In this document: one piece after another, positions 10,489 to 22,410 of the stretch
How the letters are laid out: each line of letters starts with the position of its first letter
Position numbering within the stretch: the stretch's first letter is position 1
Source of the DNA: Pomphorhynchus laevis
Taxonomy: Eukaryota > Acanthocephala > Palaeacanthocephala > Echinorhynchida > Pomphorhynchidae
Assembly (NCBI GenBank): GCA_012934845.2
Contig: WNNJ02002928.1
Coordinates: forward strand, 1-64,000
Direction: 5' to 3'
DNA: 64,000 bases
Notes under the pieces: model-generated
Databases searched by the model: none
What the model was told of the DNA's origin: nothing
The model's input: the letters and a program-made list of their open reading frames with translations, nothing else
Position numbers and translations under genes: made by a program

Positions 10489-13401
10489 CTGTGTATGGCA
10501 TGACGGCAGTTTCGACGACACCCCCATCAATAATAGATACTAATATTACTGCGATCCAAGTCGAAACTCAGAAAGAAAACCAACTTTTGTCATCTTATGG
10601 AGATAATGAAATCACTAATACCGATAACATTGATATTGCAGAACGACGACAACTGCAAAGCTATGCCGATGAATCTGATGATGATCAGGAAATATTCGAT
10701 GCTGTTCATTCAAACATTTATCAAACATGCATCCAAAACGATCAATATGAAATCAATGATAGTGTGTCACTAGATCGGTACCATCAAGATCATACGGACG
10801 ATTCCCAAGATATAACTATAGTACGTATAATACCGACAATACAATCCACCACCACACCGGAACCACACCCTAGTGACGACGAAGTAGTGGATAATTCCGC
10901 ATCTGGCGGTCATCTTTCTGAAAAAAATCAAAACAATGACATTGCTGGTATACATGGAAGAAGTAAACTGAATGTTAGTTCAACACGTTTCTCCGATACA
11001 GATTTAGCTAACAGTGTTGATTGTTCAATCATTACTGGAGTATCAATTTCCGATAACTTGTCCTCAATACCCACCGTTGTATCATCTTTGGAATCTGGTA
11101 TTACACCAGTCGACGATATTGTGTCATTCAATGCAGAGGGCGTAGTAGCAGATTCCGCCGAAGAGATTACATTTAGTGATAGTAATAAGTATGACGATAA
11201 TAAAGGGTGTATTCGTGATATTGATTATACTAGCGTATCAATTAGAATAAACCACAGTGATCTTGATAGTTGTGTTTCGTATACTGATGCTAAAGTCGTT
11301 GATGAATACGAAACTAAGATTAACGAAAACTATATTTGTCGTAATAATCGTCAATCTGTAAATGATCGTAATCCACAAGAACGCAGTATTCACAATACCG
11401 TAGCCAATACGATTAGTGATTTGGATAATATCAATGCTGATACTGAATTCTGCGATGAGTATGGCAAAGCAGAATATGTACAGTCTACATCGACAGCAAT
11501 ACGTATCACCGGTACTGACGAGGATAGCGATGACGCCGTTACTTGCTTGGCTGATCATACTGATGAATGTTATAGTGACGCATACGTTATCAAAATGGCT
11601 GAGAACGTAGATACATATGCTAGAACGACTTTGCCTTTTCTGAGCTCTACTACAGGTAGAGACAGTAATGTAAGTGCATCATTGGGCAGTTACTACAACG
11701 AGGACAAAATTGGCGACAAAAATAAGAGTAGCAACGAAAACTCTGATTTTGGTCAACACCGCCAGCAACAGTCACCTTCTAGACGGTACAGTCTTAATGA
11801 TAATTATGATATTTGTAATAAGATATATGACGAAGATGCCTCGTTTTTGAACACTCAGATTGAAGCACTTAATCTTGATACTCCAAAAGCTGGAGGCGAA
11901 GAAAATGATGAGGATAGGTATGTGGATGGTTCTGCTGATCTGTCAAAGTTAAGCTTGATTGAACATTCTTCTGACTTTTCCTTTTCGCGTCCTATCGAGT
12001 TGGATGGCACGCAAAGCTTCGCTAATGAGTTAAGTGTCATTAAAGATGATAAAGCGAACACTATGACTGAGGTTGAAAATCCAGCATCATATTGTTTACC
12101 GGTTTCAATTGAAGAACAAAACTGTATTACTAGACAATGTGATACATATAACTCCAGATCAATTGAAACTGAGTATTATGCTGTAAGCACCACTTCTACG
12201 ATAGTCGCAGATAATCAACCGATAAACAAGCATGCGTCTCAATGTGACGATGACATTCATGCCAATATCACTAAGCACGATACTCCATTCGATGCTACTA
12301 ATGATGTTTTTCAGCATCATCATTCCCAGCTTAATGTCGACGATAATGACGATACTGATGTAGCCAAATCTCTTACCAAAGTTAGAAAGCAATCGTCTGA
12401 CTACGGTCAAACAGATTTCGAAAAGGAAATGATATTTACTTATTGCGCAACTACAACTGATGCTGAAAGTCATCTATTGATGTCTGCTAATGCACCGACA
12501 GGACAAGTTTCCGATCAAATAAATAAGATCCAACCACTTGGTGAGCTGCATCAGAGTTCAATGCATCCCTTAGCTAGTAATGATATGCAAATAAATAACA
12601 ATCGAATGAACGAATTCAATAATCGAATTTGTTGTCCAATCACGAATAATGATAACTTGACGATAAAATTAAAAGGATCATCTCAACAAGGATTGGAGTT
12701 TGAGTCGTCATCATTTATATTTGACAGCAATTCAACAATTCCAATGATGCCATTTACATCATATGATCCTAAATACGGGCTTGATTGCAATCCATTGAAT
12801 GAATTTGCAAATTTTGCTTCTGGTTCTATAAACGAACCTAGTGCCGACGAATCTGCTGCGCCTTTCTTCCAATCATCGAGTAGTAACCAAGAAGAAACTA
12901 TGATTGACAATGGTAAAACCGAAATTTCCACAATGAATTGCAGCCAATCTAGTGTTGCCGATCATACAACGGACAATTGTAATGCTCATCTCAACCAGAT
13001 CATTCATCAGTTGCTCAACATGTGTGATAATCCTATACTACCCGACAATGTTGTTGATGTTCAAGGTCTTGAGCATGATCAACATGATGACACACCAGCA
13101 GCAGTACAAATGATAGCGACAACAAATACCGCCAATCACTTAATTACGAATAAAAGTAGTAATATCGCATCAATTTTGAAGAGTTGCTCAAACATGGTTC
13201 GAAGAAATAACGAATTCATTACAACCGCCACCACCGCGGCCGCGAATACATCAACCGAATCGGAAGATAGTGGTCACAGCAACGCTCATGGATCGCATGA
13301 ACATGATATCGAAGAATATCAGCGATCACAAAGAAATAACTCTAAAAAGTACAGTAATAAGCCGGAGTTTACAAAATCCTTGCCGATCGGTGAGGATTTA
13401 G
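10489..13401 (+). CDS. Host gene 1, exon E: 2.9-kb internal exon, acidic Asp/Asn/Ser-rich protein
   Basis: A 65-bp intron ends TTTATTTTTCAG; the CT that follows completes a Thr codon. The frame is then open for 971 codons to GAGGATTTAG|GTAAGTAA, a perfect donor in phase 1. The product is acidic and rich in Asp, Asn, Ser and Ile, with stretches such as YADESDDDQEIFDAVHSN and, near the end, ESEDSGHSNAHGSHEHD. It looks disordered with no catalytic domain visible. A 2.9-kb internal exon is unusual for an animal gene. Further coding exons must lie to the right, because the exon ends with a strong donor and only 8 bases of open frame follow. I could not find them. Confidence 0.8.
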
Positions 13402-13894
13402 GTAAGTAACGCAATTATTGAAAAGTGCTAAAAATATAATTTGTATGTTATACGAATACCATAATACAAATATATTGCCCATCTAATATTTAAATAGTTG
13501 TTCGTTATAGTTTAATTAGCTAAAATACAGATTAACTTTTTATTATAAAGTGCATTAAACCTCAAATATGTTTATACGAGTATACTACATTCAAGCCTCA
13601 TGATTTACGACGCATTTCACTTACTATATATTACATATGTTATGCATGCAAACAGATTGTTTGCCCCATTTTACAAATTTTCAGAAATGTCCTTCTGTTT
13701 AAGTAATTTTATTAAATTAGTAATTGATATTTCTACACATTTTAGTTTCTTGCTATTTCTTATTAAGTGGTGATAAATTATAATAAATTATAAACTATAA
13801 TTTATTATTTAAATGCTGATGTCTTTACATTGTGTTCGTAGACTACTATGCATAATTTTATAGAATATCGTTAATTGATTATTAATATTATATA
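13402..13894 (+). other. Host gene 1, start of the next intron
   Basis: It begins GTAAGTAACG. It is AT-rich and shows no exon. The following PLE fragments and the unannotated stretches to the right probably belong to this intron or to intergenic DNA; the acceptor was not identified. Confidence 0.5.
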
Positions 13895-14450
13895 AATCAG
13901 ATCAGGTAACTGAGTCCACTATATTAAATTATTTGTAAATTACAAATCAGGAAAATATAAATAAAATAATAAAATAATTTAATAATTTTATATAACATTT
14001 CAAATAACTTATATCACGTTAAACTTCAAAATTAAAATTTAAAATAAAAGCCAATTTTTATAACTTGACTAATAAATAATATACTATGTATTCGTCGAAT
14101 AAGGATTAGAGATCATTGGGAGAAACTGATATGATATCAGGTTTTAGACCCTATTACTCGAACTAACATATCAACGAAACACGTGCTAAGAACGTATTTC
14201 CTCTGCTCAAATTTGATTATCTCGTATCTTATTCTAATACAAAGTAAATTATTTATTATCCATCCATGAAAATTTTCCGCTAATGATTTTAAATTTATTT
14301 TTAATATTATTGTGTTGATTTATGTATTTTACTATTTTCTGTTTGATGGTATTTTTATAATAATATAGTTTGAAATATGTATCCATTAAATTATTTAAAT
14401 GATTTTGAAGAAAACGAATATCGTTACATATTATGTCAATTGTTGTCATC
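13895..14450 (-). mobile_element. PLE-A copy: RT C-terminus plus 3' terminal unit
   Basis: On the minus strand, 14449-14249 encodes 66 codons of the PLE RT thumb (CNDIRFLQNHLNNLMDTYFK, then IKQKIVKYINQHN), homologous to 53094-52765. Downstream on the minus strand (14240-13895) is the 3' unit, ending ...CTCAGTTACCTGATC. The CGAAAC and CTGATGA cores seen in sister copies are mutated here. No GIY-YIG domain lies between RT and 3' unit, so this PLE family seems to lack that endonuclease, or has lost it in all copies seen. Confidence 0.75.
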
Positions 14451-16530
14451 GTTTTAAAATATCTAATTAATTAAAATAATTGATTTTAGCATTAATTTTC
14501 AATAATTAATTATAAGTTAATCATTTTCGCTAAAGTTTACCTAACATTTAAAGCCGACTTTTATATGCATTTAAGAAATATCAGATTCGCATTGTGTTCA
14601 TTCGTAATGGGGTCTACTTAAACATTTAAATGTTCTGTATTTTTATTTCTGGACATCTATTTTAGCTATAATCCTATAATCAATCAATATGTAATATTTC
14701 TTAATATTTCCCTCAACATTTAATTTGAAGTGAGTACATGATTGTATATTTTTAAAACCCCAGGTATCTTGATCCCGACAAGGCAAAACAATATGTTTGC
14801 TTTTGAATTTCTTCAAGTGCTCACAAACGCAAAACTAATTTTGTTTCAAATTAATCGATGATAAGTAGGAAAGCAGTCCATCTATGAAGATATTTTTTAT
14901 TTGATTATTTGATTATATTTTTCATTTAAGGAGGATTTGACCTTTTGTATTTGTACTTAAATGGTTTAACTAATACTTAATTATTTTCAAAACGGATAAT
15001 GCCTATAGTTTTAGTAATTGTATTGCTTTACAGTTCAACGTTTAAGTTATATTATTCAAAGTTTTATGTGTGCAAATGTAGGGATGATAGAGAAATAGCA
15101 GACGGTAGTTACTCAAGCCAACATTTAAAGTCTTCTATCCTAGAATATCAAACCAAGAGCACACATTACAACATTTAGAAAAATGGAGACATAATTAAAA
15201 TTTAAGTATAGTAGTAAATTTAAGGTATATAGCAGTCAAGAAGTATTTACATACGTAAATATTTCCTAGTATTCTAATAAATACAATATCTGTATTGTAT
15301 AGCAGCGTATCGTGTTCAATGCGTTTTTTAAACAATCTATCAAGCATAGGCTGATCTCATAATTTGACTTTGAGTGCCGGATTTAGTCTGATAACCTCAG
15401 TGTGGGGACCCTGTTAGTAGAGATAAAAGCAAATAGAATCGCATTATTACATTAAAAACGCTATTATTACCCTGAACATGCAATAATAATATCGCAATGA
15501 ATTTAGAATGAGCATTTATCTTAGTGTACAATTTTATGTTTTTTTTTATTTTTGCAAGAATGTTCAATTGTGTAACACGAAATAAAGCACCTTTAAAAGA
15601 TGTTAAGAAAATATCTGATTTAGTAAAGCTTTTCATTTATATTATATAGTATTTTGTCAAGCTATTAATTTCTATAAATCGTCCCTAACCTTTTAATTTA
15701 TTCAATAATTGATTTACTATTGAAACTCAATGTCTATAAATGATCTATTACATTTTTTAATTCTAAGCACATACCTAATAGTTTTATGTTCTCAATTGTT
15801 CACATTTCATATTAATTTATGTATTAATTTTGTACAGTATCACAATGTAATTTGCTATCGTCAATCTGACTTTTAATATTTTGTGCTTTCACTATTTTAA
15901 TTGATACAATATTGTATGAAATCACGTTTTTACGTTATTTTTGCTTTTAGAATCTGATCATTCATTATAGTTTGCCGGGAGATTGGTTCTGGGATATCAC
16001 GTATGGTGTTTCCATTGCTGTATGATTCTCAGAAATAAAATGTTCTTAAAGACTACAAAAAAATTTCGATGTAAGTTTATATAATCTTAACATCTACTTG
16101 ACTGTTTCAATTACAAGATTGATTATATATAAATAGATGTGTATATACATCTACCATTTTGTAGGTTCTCGCTGTTTTATTTAGTTTTATTGCAAGAAGA
16201 GATCATTTTAAATGTTCGACTGTGTCGCACAGTCATAATCAGGAAAAATAAGCAATCGTTAAAAAGCTATACATTTCAACAAAAAGAAACATTCTTTTAA
16301 AGTGTGAGTATCCATATCGTGTGTTATCAACAAGTCGAGATTTTAAGAGAAAATAGAACACGAGTAATAACCACAACGATTCGGTTGTGCATGCTCAGTT
16401 GCCATTGTCAGATACAGCACGTGACAAACAAATTAAAATGAGGATGCAACGAAATAAATAGCTCATGGAAAAGGATTGTAAGACACTGGATATGCACACC
16501 TGGAATTTAAATTTATCTAGAATTTTCAAA
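14451..16530. other. AT-rich DNA, no gene recognised
   Basis: No convincing exon, repeat shared with the window or RNA gene. Open frames are short and AT-driven. This may be the continuing intron of host gene 1. Confidence 0.5.
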
Positions 16531-16534
16531 AATG

Positions 16535-17065
16535 TAAACCCACTAGACAATTTGCGGGTTGCAATACTCTATTCCATGTTAAGATTAAGAGTGAAATATA
16601 TTGAACAGACAGGATAAGATTTTACAATCCGTTAAAACAAGCACAAAGGCTATATTATAAAAGTCATTTGAATGAATATATAATTGAATTTGACAACAAG
16701 AGCGTTTTATTAAGAGAGACAGAGACCTTGTATTCGAACTACAAATTTCGCATGTGGCTAAATCTTTTATTTTTGTTATGACTTTGAGTGAATTTCAAAC
16801 TATTAATCTTAAATAATTATGCGGGTGTCGTTTTAATGCAATTTATGGATGAGTTGTGTATTTCCAGTAGTGAGTGTAGTAAATTTGTAAATGAGCGTTG
16901 TTTTTTCTGTGAGTATGGCACAGTGAGATTCTTCCGTACTTTATGTTCAAACCGTTGAATTGAGTAGTTTTTTAGATATTGAATTTTTTTCCTGATGATG
17001 ACCTTGCGGCACAATCGAAGATTCGAAAAAAATGTTCTCTTCTTTCAATAATACCAAACTTCCAT
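16535..17065 (+). mobile_element. PLE-B fragment: GIY-YIG endonuclease remnant and 3' hammerhead-like motif
   Basis: At 16550-16670 the + strand encodes a decayed GIY-YIG segment: AILYSML, then KYIEQTG, then a KHKGYI-like end, matching the NVGQIGQGF...RIKQH segment at 53.6 kb. Several stops break it. At about 16992-17032 follows CCTGATGATGACC ... TCGAAAA, then TTCTCTTCTTTC. The same order is found after the GIY-YIG region at 53.2 kb, marking the 3' end of this PLE family. The copy is 5'-truncated and inactive. Confidence 0.6.
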
Positions 17066-18620
17066 CATGGTGCGCAACAATTTTAAAATAATAACTCGGA
17101 GGAGTCGCATTGTTTGAATGAAGTAAGAGTTAACGTGCAACCGTAAACGTTTTGTTTGAATATTAAACGCTAAAACCAATTCTAGATAAAATAACGTTTA
17201 TTCACGTAAACGAATTATATATTCTTAAAATATAACTAATAGTTAATATCTGCTCTATTAGCTTTTGTTAAGATCAAAGATCTATAGGTTTTCTGTACAT
17301 ACATTTCTAGTGCAAATGCGTAAATAAAATTGTAACATAATTTGGTTGAGATGAGTGATCAGCGTTGTTCGTGAATTAGTTGCTAACTATATAGTGAACG
17401 TAGCGGTAACTCGTAAATTACTGTTAATTTTAACACTATGAACCTAATGTCACTTTGAATGTGACTATATTACTGTATATTTTATATCATATACGCTATC
17501 AATTAATATACCCTGAGCTCGAATAGAATAGATTCGATTGCATTTGCACACTGCTCACATAAGTTTTTATGTTCATGCTGTTATGCAATATTTTCACTGG
17601 TATGCAGGTGTCAAGGTGGTATCATAAGAATCGTATCAACTCATTTACATAAAAGATAAAACACTGATATACATATAGCAATGTGTTCGAAAGTGTCTCA
17701 GCTGATTTTACCATCTAAAAATGTAATATTATGTTACTTCTATTACAATAATTACAAACATGTGTAAAATGCTATTATTTTTAAATCTTATCATCAAAAC
17801 GAATAAAAAAATATCAACATCTTTACACAGAAAATTGAATTTTTTTATTTTTTTTAAGTTTTTGATGCTTTAAAACATCTGCAGTAAAATGTAGCTTATA
17901 CGAAAGTAGCAATGTACGTTTAACACAAGTACATTTAAAAGTAAAATGTAAAGGCTAAAATAATTATTTTGTCTGTCTATTTTTATCCGTAAAACGATTA
18001 CTACTTTATGTAGAGTTCTGACGATACTGTAATAATTAAAAGAACACGCTGTTTTTATTTTATTTACCTTAAATCTACTCGATGATAAACTGCAGATGCA
18101 ATGCATTGTGAACAATATTTCTTATTTACATATAAATTATGGCAATTAAAATAACCATTAGTGATGATATCACTTATGAAAGCAAGTTCTCTAATACCTG
18201 ATTTACAAAATAATGTAAAATACTTTGAAAGAATTTTATATCTATGCAAATAATAACTTATTAATTTTATATTGATCATTACTAAAACAAATAATCTTTT
18301 TGATATATTTTTCTTATTTTTAGAATTTACGATTCGATTAACGTTACTTAAAGTCCAAACGATTGTTGCGATTCAAACTTGAAGAATGTTTTCTTCGAAT
18401 AAATTTACCTACTTGTATTGTAGTAGTTTTTAATATCGAGTGCTCAATAACAGAATGTCCTTAACTGTTCTTTAAAAATAAAGTAATCTTTTAATCTGAC
18501 TACTAATCTTTTTCAAATTAATATTTGACAATCTATAACAGTTTAAAGATAAGTTTTGAAACATTTTAGTTATAATGCATTATATAAAGTTTTAAAGAAA
18601 AAAAACAAAAATTACAAATA
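17066..18620. other. AT-rich DNA, nothing recognised
   Basis: No exon or repeat could be supported on either strand. The open frames at 17870-18279 (minus) have no protein-like features. Confidence 0.5.
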
Positions 18621-18639
18621 ATAAATTGTGTCTAAGTCT

Positions 18640-19035
18640 TGTCTATCGATCGTCCCCTCAACTGTGCCCAGAACGCAACTATCATTACCGCGATGGATGG
18701 CAACGCTCAGCCTCTGCAGCAGAAAATCCGTGGATCGCCGCTCTCCGGTCACTGCTGCTATCCGCCGACCTATTTCATGCATTAGGCCTTCCGCCTATGG
18801 GCCCAAAGCACCAAGCGTTTCCACGGCGACCGGCACAAAATTGCAGATCGGTGTCAGGCAGGCGTATTTGCTGCGTTTCTTGTCCTTTGCTCCACTGACT
18901 ACCGCTCCCGGTGCGGTCACAGCCCTATTTAGATGACTCTGTGCCAAGGTGTCTAGGCAGGTAAAGTCCCAAGCCAAACACCTGCCACTTGACCATGTAG
19001 TCAGTGACAATCCATCCAGGCCGCCTGTCATTTAT
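18640..19035 (-). mobile_element. LINE-2 fragment: C-terminal domain of ORF2
   Basis: The minus strand encodes LAWDFTCLDTLAQSHL, then KKRSKYACLTPICNFVPVAV, ETLGALG and, in a shifted frame, HEIGRRIAAVTGERRSTDFL and VAIHRGNDSCVLGTV. This is the C-terminal region found after the RT in a widespread LINE group (typical pattern: KY...F.P.A.ETLG ... R.....QR.S.A..RGN). One frameshift lies at about 18800. GC content is clearly higher than in the flanks, marking a more recent insertion. The RT itself is absent and the copy is truncated at both ends. Confidence 0.8.
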
Positions 19036-19150
19036 AATGCTGATATTTTATTTGTGATATTTATTTTTATTGTTGATATTATATTTTATAGTGCTGACAT
19101 TTTATTTTTAGTGCTGCAAGATTTTATTTAAAGTGCTGATAATCAAAATA
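19036..19150. repeat. Imperfect short tandem repeat, GTGCTGATATTTTATTT-like
   Basis: At least five imperfect units of about 20-25 bp containing GCTGATATTTTATTT or GTGCTGACATTTTATTTTTA lie directly beside the LINE-2 fragment, on the side that is its downstream (3') side. They may be part of its 3' tail or a simple-sequence expansion. Confidence 0.6.
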
Positions 19151-19640
19151 TAAAAGAATCTTTAAAATTAGACTGTTAGATCTAGTGATAACTTAATTTT
19201 TTAAATAGTCGTGAAATGGATTTTAAAACATCAATAGCATTCAGAATATCTTATAGATTTTTATACAAATTATTCCACAAATAAGGGAAATTAAATACCT
19301 TGAAACATTTAACAAATCTGCATACGTGAATAAAATACAATCAATCTATACTAGAAAATGCAATTCATAGTCAAAAGTGATTTTGAAATAAATATAAACC
19401 AAAGACACTTAATTCCATCTAAATCAAACATTGCATGAAATGGAATTTTCAATATAAGTTTTGGTTTGACTTACTATTAAGTTAACTTTAACTTTGATGT
19501 TATTATAAAGAGCAAAATGACCTAAGAAAATAGTGCACCTTGTTGCATAGTCAAAGCCGAAACATTTATAGCAATTGACACGAACTAGAAAATCAATAAA
19601 AGGTTGTTTTTACCATAATTAATTTTGATCCTATCCAATA
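19151..19640. other. AT-rich DNA; last ~100 bp shared with 37.1-37.25 kb
   Basis: Nothing coding is seen. The last ~100 bp (about 19545-19650, with AATTGACACGAACTAGAAAA and CCTATCCAATAAT) resemble 37125-37245 (AATCGCTTCTAATTAGAAAT and CCTATCCAATAAT). The tandem array is therefore preceded by dispersed repeat sequence. Confidence 0.5.
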
Positions 19641-20564
19641 ATCAAACTCTGGTTATTGGCAACATCTACGATTAAAAAGCTGAAGCTAATAGGCTCCTCG
19701 AGTCCAGAGTTAATCATTCCACGATTACATTATAAAAATGTATCCTTCAAAGGATCATGTGAGGAAGCAAGCAACGACAACGTTGCTTGGTTCACGCTAC
19801 CAAGTAAGCAAATTCTCGAAGATGCCTTCTTAATATATCACAAGGCAGCCGAAACGACTGATGGTGGTTCACCCTACTGATGAGTGCTGTCGGCTACCAT
19901 TAGCTCGTCTATTAGTGATAAGGAAGTCTGCTTTGCTAGTAGTCGAACTTCGGCTTTTGGCAACATCTATAATTATAAAACTGAAGTTTATTAACTCCCG
20001 GGGCACAGTTTAACACAATCTGATATAAAATTATAAAAATGTATCCTTCAAATAGATCCTGTGAGAAAGCAAGCAACTACAGCAGTTAAAATCTCCTATC
20101 GAATAAAATTAGGTGATCCGGAAAGCACGTGGTTCATTTAAAAAGACTAAGCCCATGCTACCAAGTAAGCAAATTCTCGGAAATGCCTATTTAGTATATC
20201 ACAAGGCAACCGAAACGACTGATGGTATTTCACCCTACCGATGAGTAATGCCGGCTACTGTCAGCTCGTCTACAAGTGATAAAGAAGTATGCTCTACTTG
20301 TAATCGAACTCCGATTTTTGGCAACATCTACGATTATAAAACTTAAGATTATTGGCTCCTGTAGCACAGTATAGCACATCATTCTATCAAATTATAAAAA
20401 TGCATCGTCTTATGGATCCTGTGAGAAAGCAAGCAACGACAGCAAGTAAAATTCCTGCCGAATATAATTAGGATGGTTTGGAAAGCACATGATTGGTTTA
20501 AAGAGGCGATGCTCATGCTACCATGTAAGTAAATTCTCTGAAATGCCTATTTAATATATCACAA

Positions 20565-20612
20565 GGCAGCCGAAACGGCTGATGGTAGTTCACCCTACTG
20601 ATGAGTGCTGCC
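20565..20612 (+). ncRNA. Hammerhead-like motif (best copy in the 360-bp array)
   Basis: GGCAGCCGAAAC is followed 26 nt later by CTGATGAGTGCTGCC. The two core strings of a hammerhead ribozyme (CUGAUGA and GAAA) are both present, and the outer GGCAGC/GCTGCC arms pair, in the permuted order expected of a type with open stem II. A G10.1-C11.1-like pair plus six more, with one bulged U, can be drawn. A two-pair stem III (AC/GT) before GTA is possible. I could not draw a convincing stem I. The arms largely pair in the other units (GGCAGC/GCTGTC with a G-U in unit 1). Status as a self-cleaving RNA is unproven. Confidence 0.35.
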
Positions 20613-21065
20613 GGCGACCATCAGCTCGTCTAGGAGTGATAAGGAAGTCTACTTTACTTATAATCTAACTCCGATTTTTTGCAACATTTACAATTATGAA
20701 ACTGAAGCTTATTAGCTCCCGGAGCACAGTTTATCACAGTCAGATATAAAATTATAAAAATGTATCCTCCAAAGTATCCAATAAGAAAGCAAGCAATGAA
20801 AGTAACTAAAATTCTGCCGAATAAAATTAGGATGATCCGGAAAGCACATGGTTAGTTTAAAGATGCTAAGCCCATGCCACTACGTAAGCAAATTCTCGGA
20901 GATGCCTTTTAAATATATCGCAAGACAGCCGAAACGGCTGATGGTACGTCACCCTACTGATAAGTGCTGCCGCCTACCATCAGCTTGTCTAGAAGTTATA
21001 AGGAAGTCTGCTCTGCACGCAATCAAACTCCGGTTTTTGGAACCATTTACAATTATAAAATTGAA

Positions 21066-21255
21066 GTCAATTCATAAAAATGACTTTTATTTTAAATTTC
21101 AATTTTTTATTTTACCTTGATTTTAATTATAAAAAATCTTATAACAATTATCTATTTTATTATTTAATTATTAAATTTTGATTAAGCATTATTATGTTTT
21201 GTTTATTTTATAATTATATTAAATACGTAGACTCAGTTAGCTGATTTAATTATTA
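21066..21255 (+). mobile_element. PLE-A 3' end inserted inside the tandem array
   Basis: Array sequence AAATTGAAG is interrupted by GTCAATTCATAAAAATGACT ... AATACGTAGACTCAGTTAGCTGAT, and array sequence then resumes at ATTAGCTCCCGGAGCACA. The insert is the distal ~180 bp of the PLE-A 3' unit (5'-truncated). Only one of the seven units carries it, so it arrived after the array existed or was not copied with it. Confidence 0.75.
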
Positions 21256-22410
21256 GCTCCCGGAGCACAATTTAACACATCCAGATATAAAATTATAAAA
21301 ATGTATCCTTTAAAGCATCCTGTGAGAAAGCAAGCAACGACAGCAAGTAAAATTCCTGCTGAATAAAATATTGATGATCCGGAAAGCACATGGTTAGTTT
21401 AAAGAGGTAATGTCCATGCTACCACGAAAGCAAATTCTCGGAGATGCCTTCTTGATATATCACAAGGCAGCCGAAACGGCTGATGGTAGTTCACCCTACT
21501 GATGAGTGCTGCCAGCTACCATCAGCTCGTCTAGGAGTGATAAGGAAGTATGCTCTACTTGTAATCGAACTCCGGTTTTTGGCAACATTTACAATTATAA
21601 AACTGAAGCTTATTAGCTCCCGGAGCACAGTTTAACTCAATCGGATTTAATACTATAAAAATGTATCCATCAAAGGATCCTGTGAGAAAAGCAAGCAACG
21701 ACAGCAAGTAAAATTCCTGCTGAATAAAATATTGATGATCCGGAAAGCACATGGTTAGTTTAAAGAGGTAATGTCCATGCTACCACGAAAGCAAATTCTC
21801 GGAGATGCCTTCTTGATATATCACAAGGCAGCCGAAACGGCTGATGGTAGTTCACCCTACTGATGAGTGCTGCCGGCTACCATCAGCTCGTCTAGGAGTG
21901 ATAAGGAAGTCTGCTCTACTTGTAATCGAACTCCGGTTTTTGGCAACATTTACAATTATAAAACTGAAGCTTATTAGCTCCCGGAGCACAGTTTAACTCA
22001 ATCGGATTTAATACTATAAAAATGTATCCATCAAAGGATCCTGTGAGAAAACAAGCATCGACAGCAATTAAAATTCCTGCTGAATAAAATTTGGATGATC
22101 CGGAACGCACATGGTTAGCTTAAGGAGGCTAGGCTCATGCTACCAAGTAAGCAAATTCTCGGAAATGCCTATTTATTATATCACAAGGCAGCTGAAACGA
22201 CTGTTGGTAGTTCACCCTACTGATGTGTGCTTCCGGCTACCATCATCTCGTCTAGGAGTGATAAGGAAGTCTGCTCTGCACGCAATCGAACTCCGGTTTT
22301 TGGTAATATGTGCGATTGTAAAGATGAAACTTATTGGCTCCCGGAGCACATTGTAACACATCATACTACCAAACGATATATAATTAAAATAAAAACGTAA
22401 ACTACTAATT

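Larger units (their letters stand above)
19641..22380 (+). repeat. Tandem array of seven ~360-bp units plus a partial unit, each with hammerhead-like core strings
   Basis: Taking GGCAACATYTAC as the phase marker, units start at about 19658, 19960, 20320, 20680, 21039, 21581, 21942 and 22302 (partial). The usual period is 359-361 bp. Unit 1 is shorter (302). The fifth interval is longer (542) because a PLE-A 3' end sits in it. Each unit has AAAATGTATCC, GAAAGCAAGCAACGACAGC, GATCCGGAAAGCACATGG, then CACAAGGCAGCCGAAACGGC...CTGATGAGTGCTGCC and AATCGAACTCCGG. Two stretches, about 21300-21580 and 21665-21945, are nearly identical, so the latest duplication is recent. No open frame spans a unit. It could be a satellite or a tandemised SINE-like or ribozyme-bearing retroelement; I do not recognise the family. 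Confidence 0.85.

Noticed and set aside
11238-12931. Several minus-strand frames of 60-106 codons
   Set aside because: They are antisense shadows of the large exon E of host gene 1.
18626-18936. Plus-strand open frames of 90-102 codons as genes
   Set aside because: They are shadows of the LINE-2 C-terminal domain encoded on the minus strand.
20565-20612. Calling the motif a proven hammerhead ribozyme
   Set aside because: The core strings and one stem are present, but stem I cannot be formed and stem III is only two pairs, so only 'hammerhead-like' is justified.
19641-22380. tRNA-derived SINE reading of the 360-bp array (minus-strand GTTCGATT as a B box)
   Set aside because: The B-box-like string has no A box at tRNA spacing upstream, and its flanks do not fold as tRNA arms.
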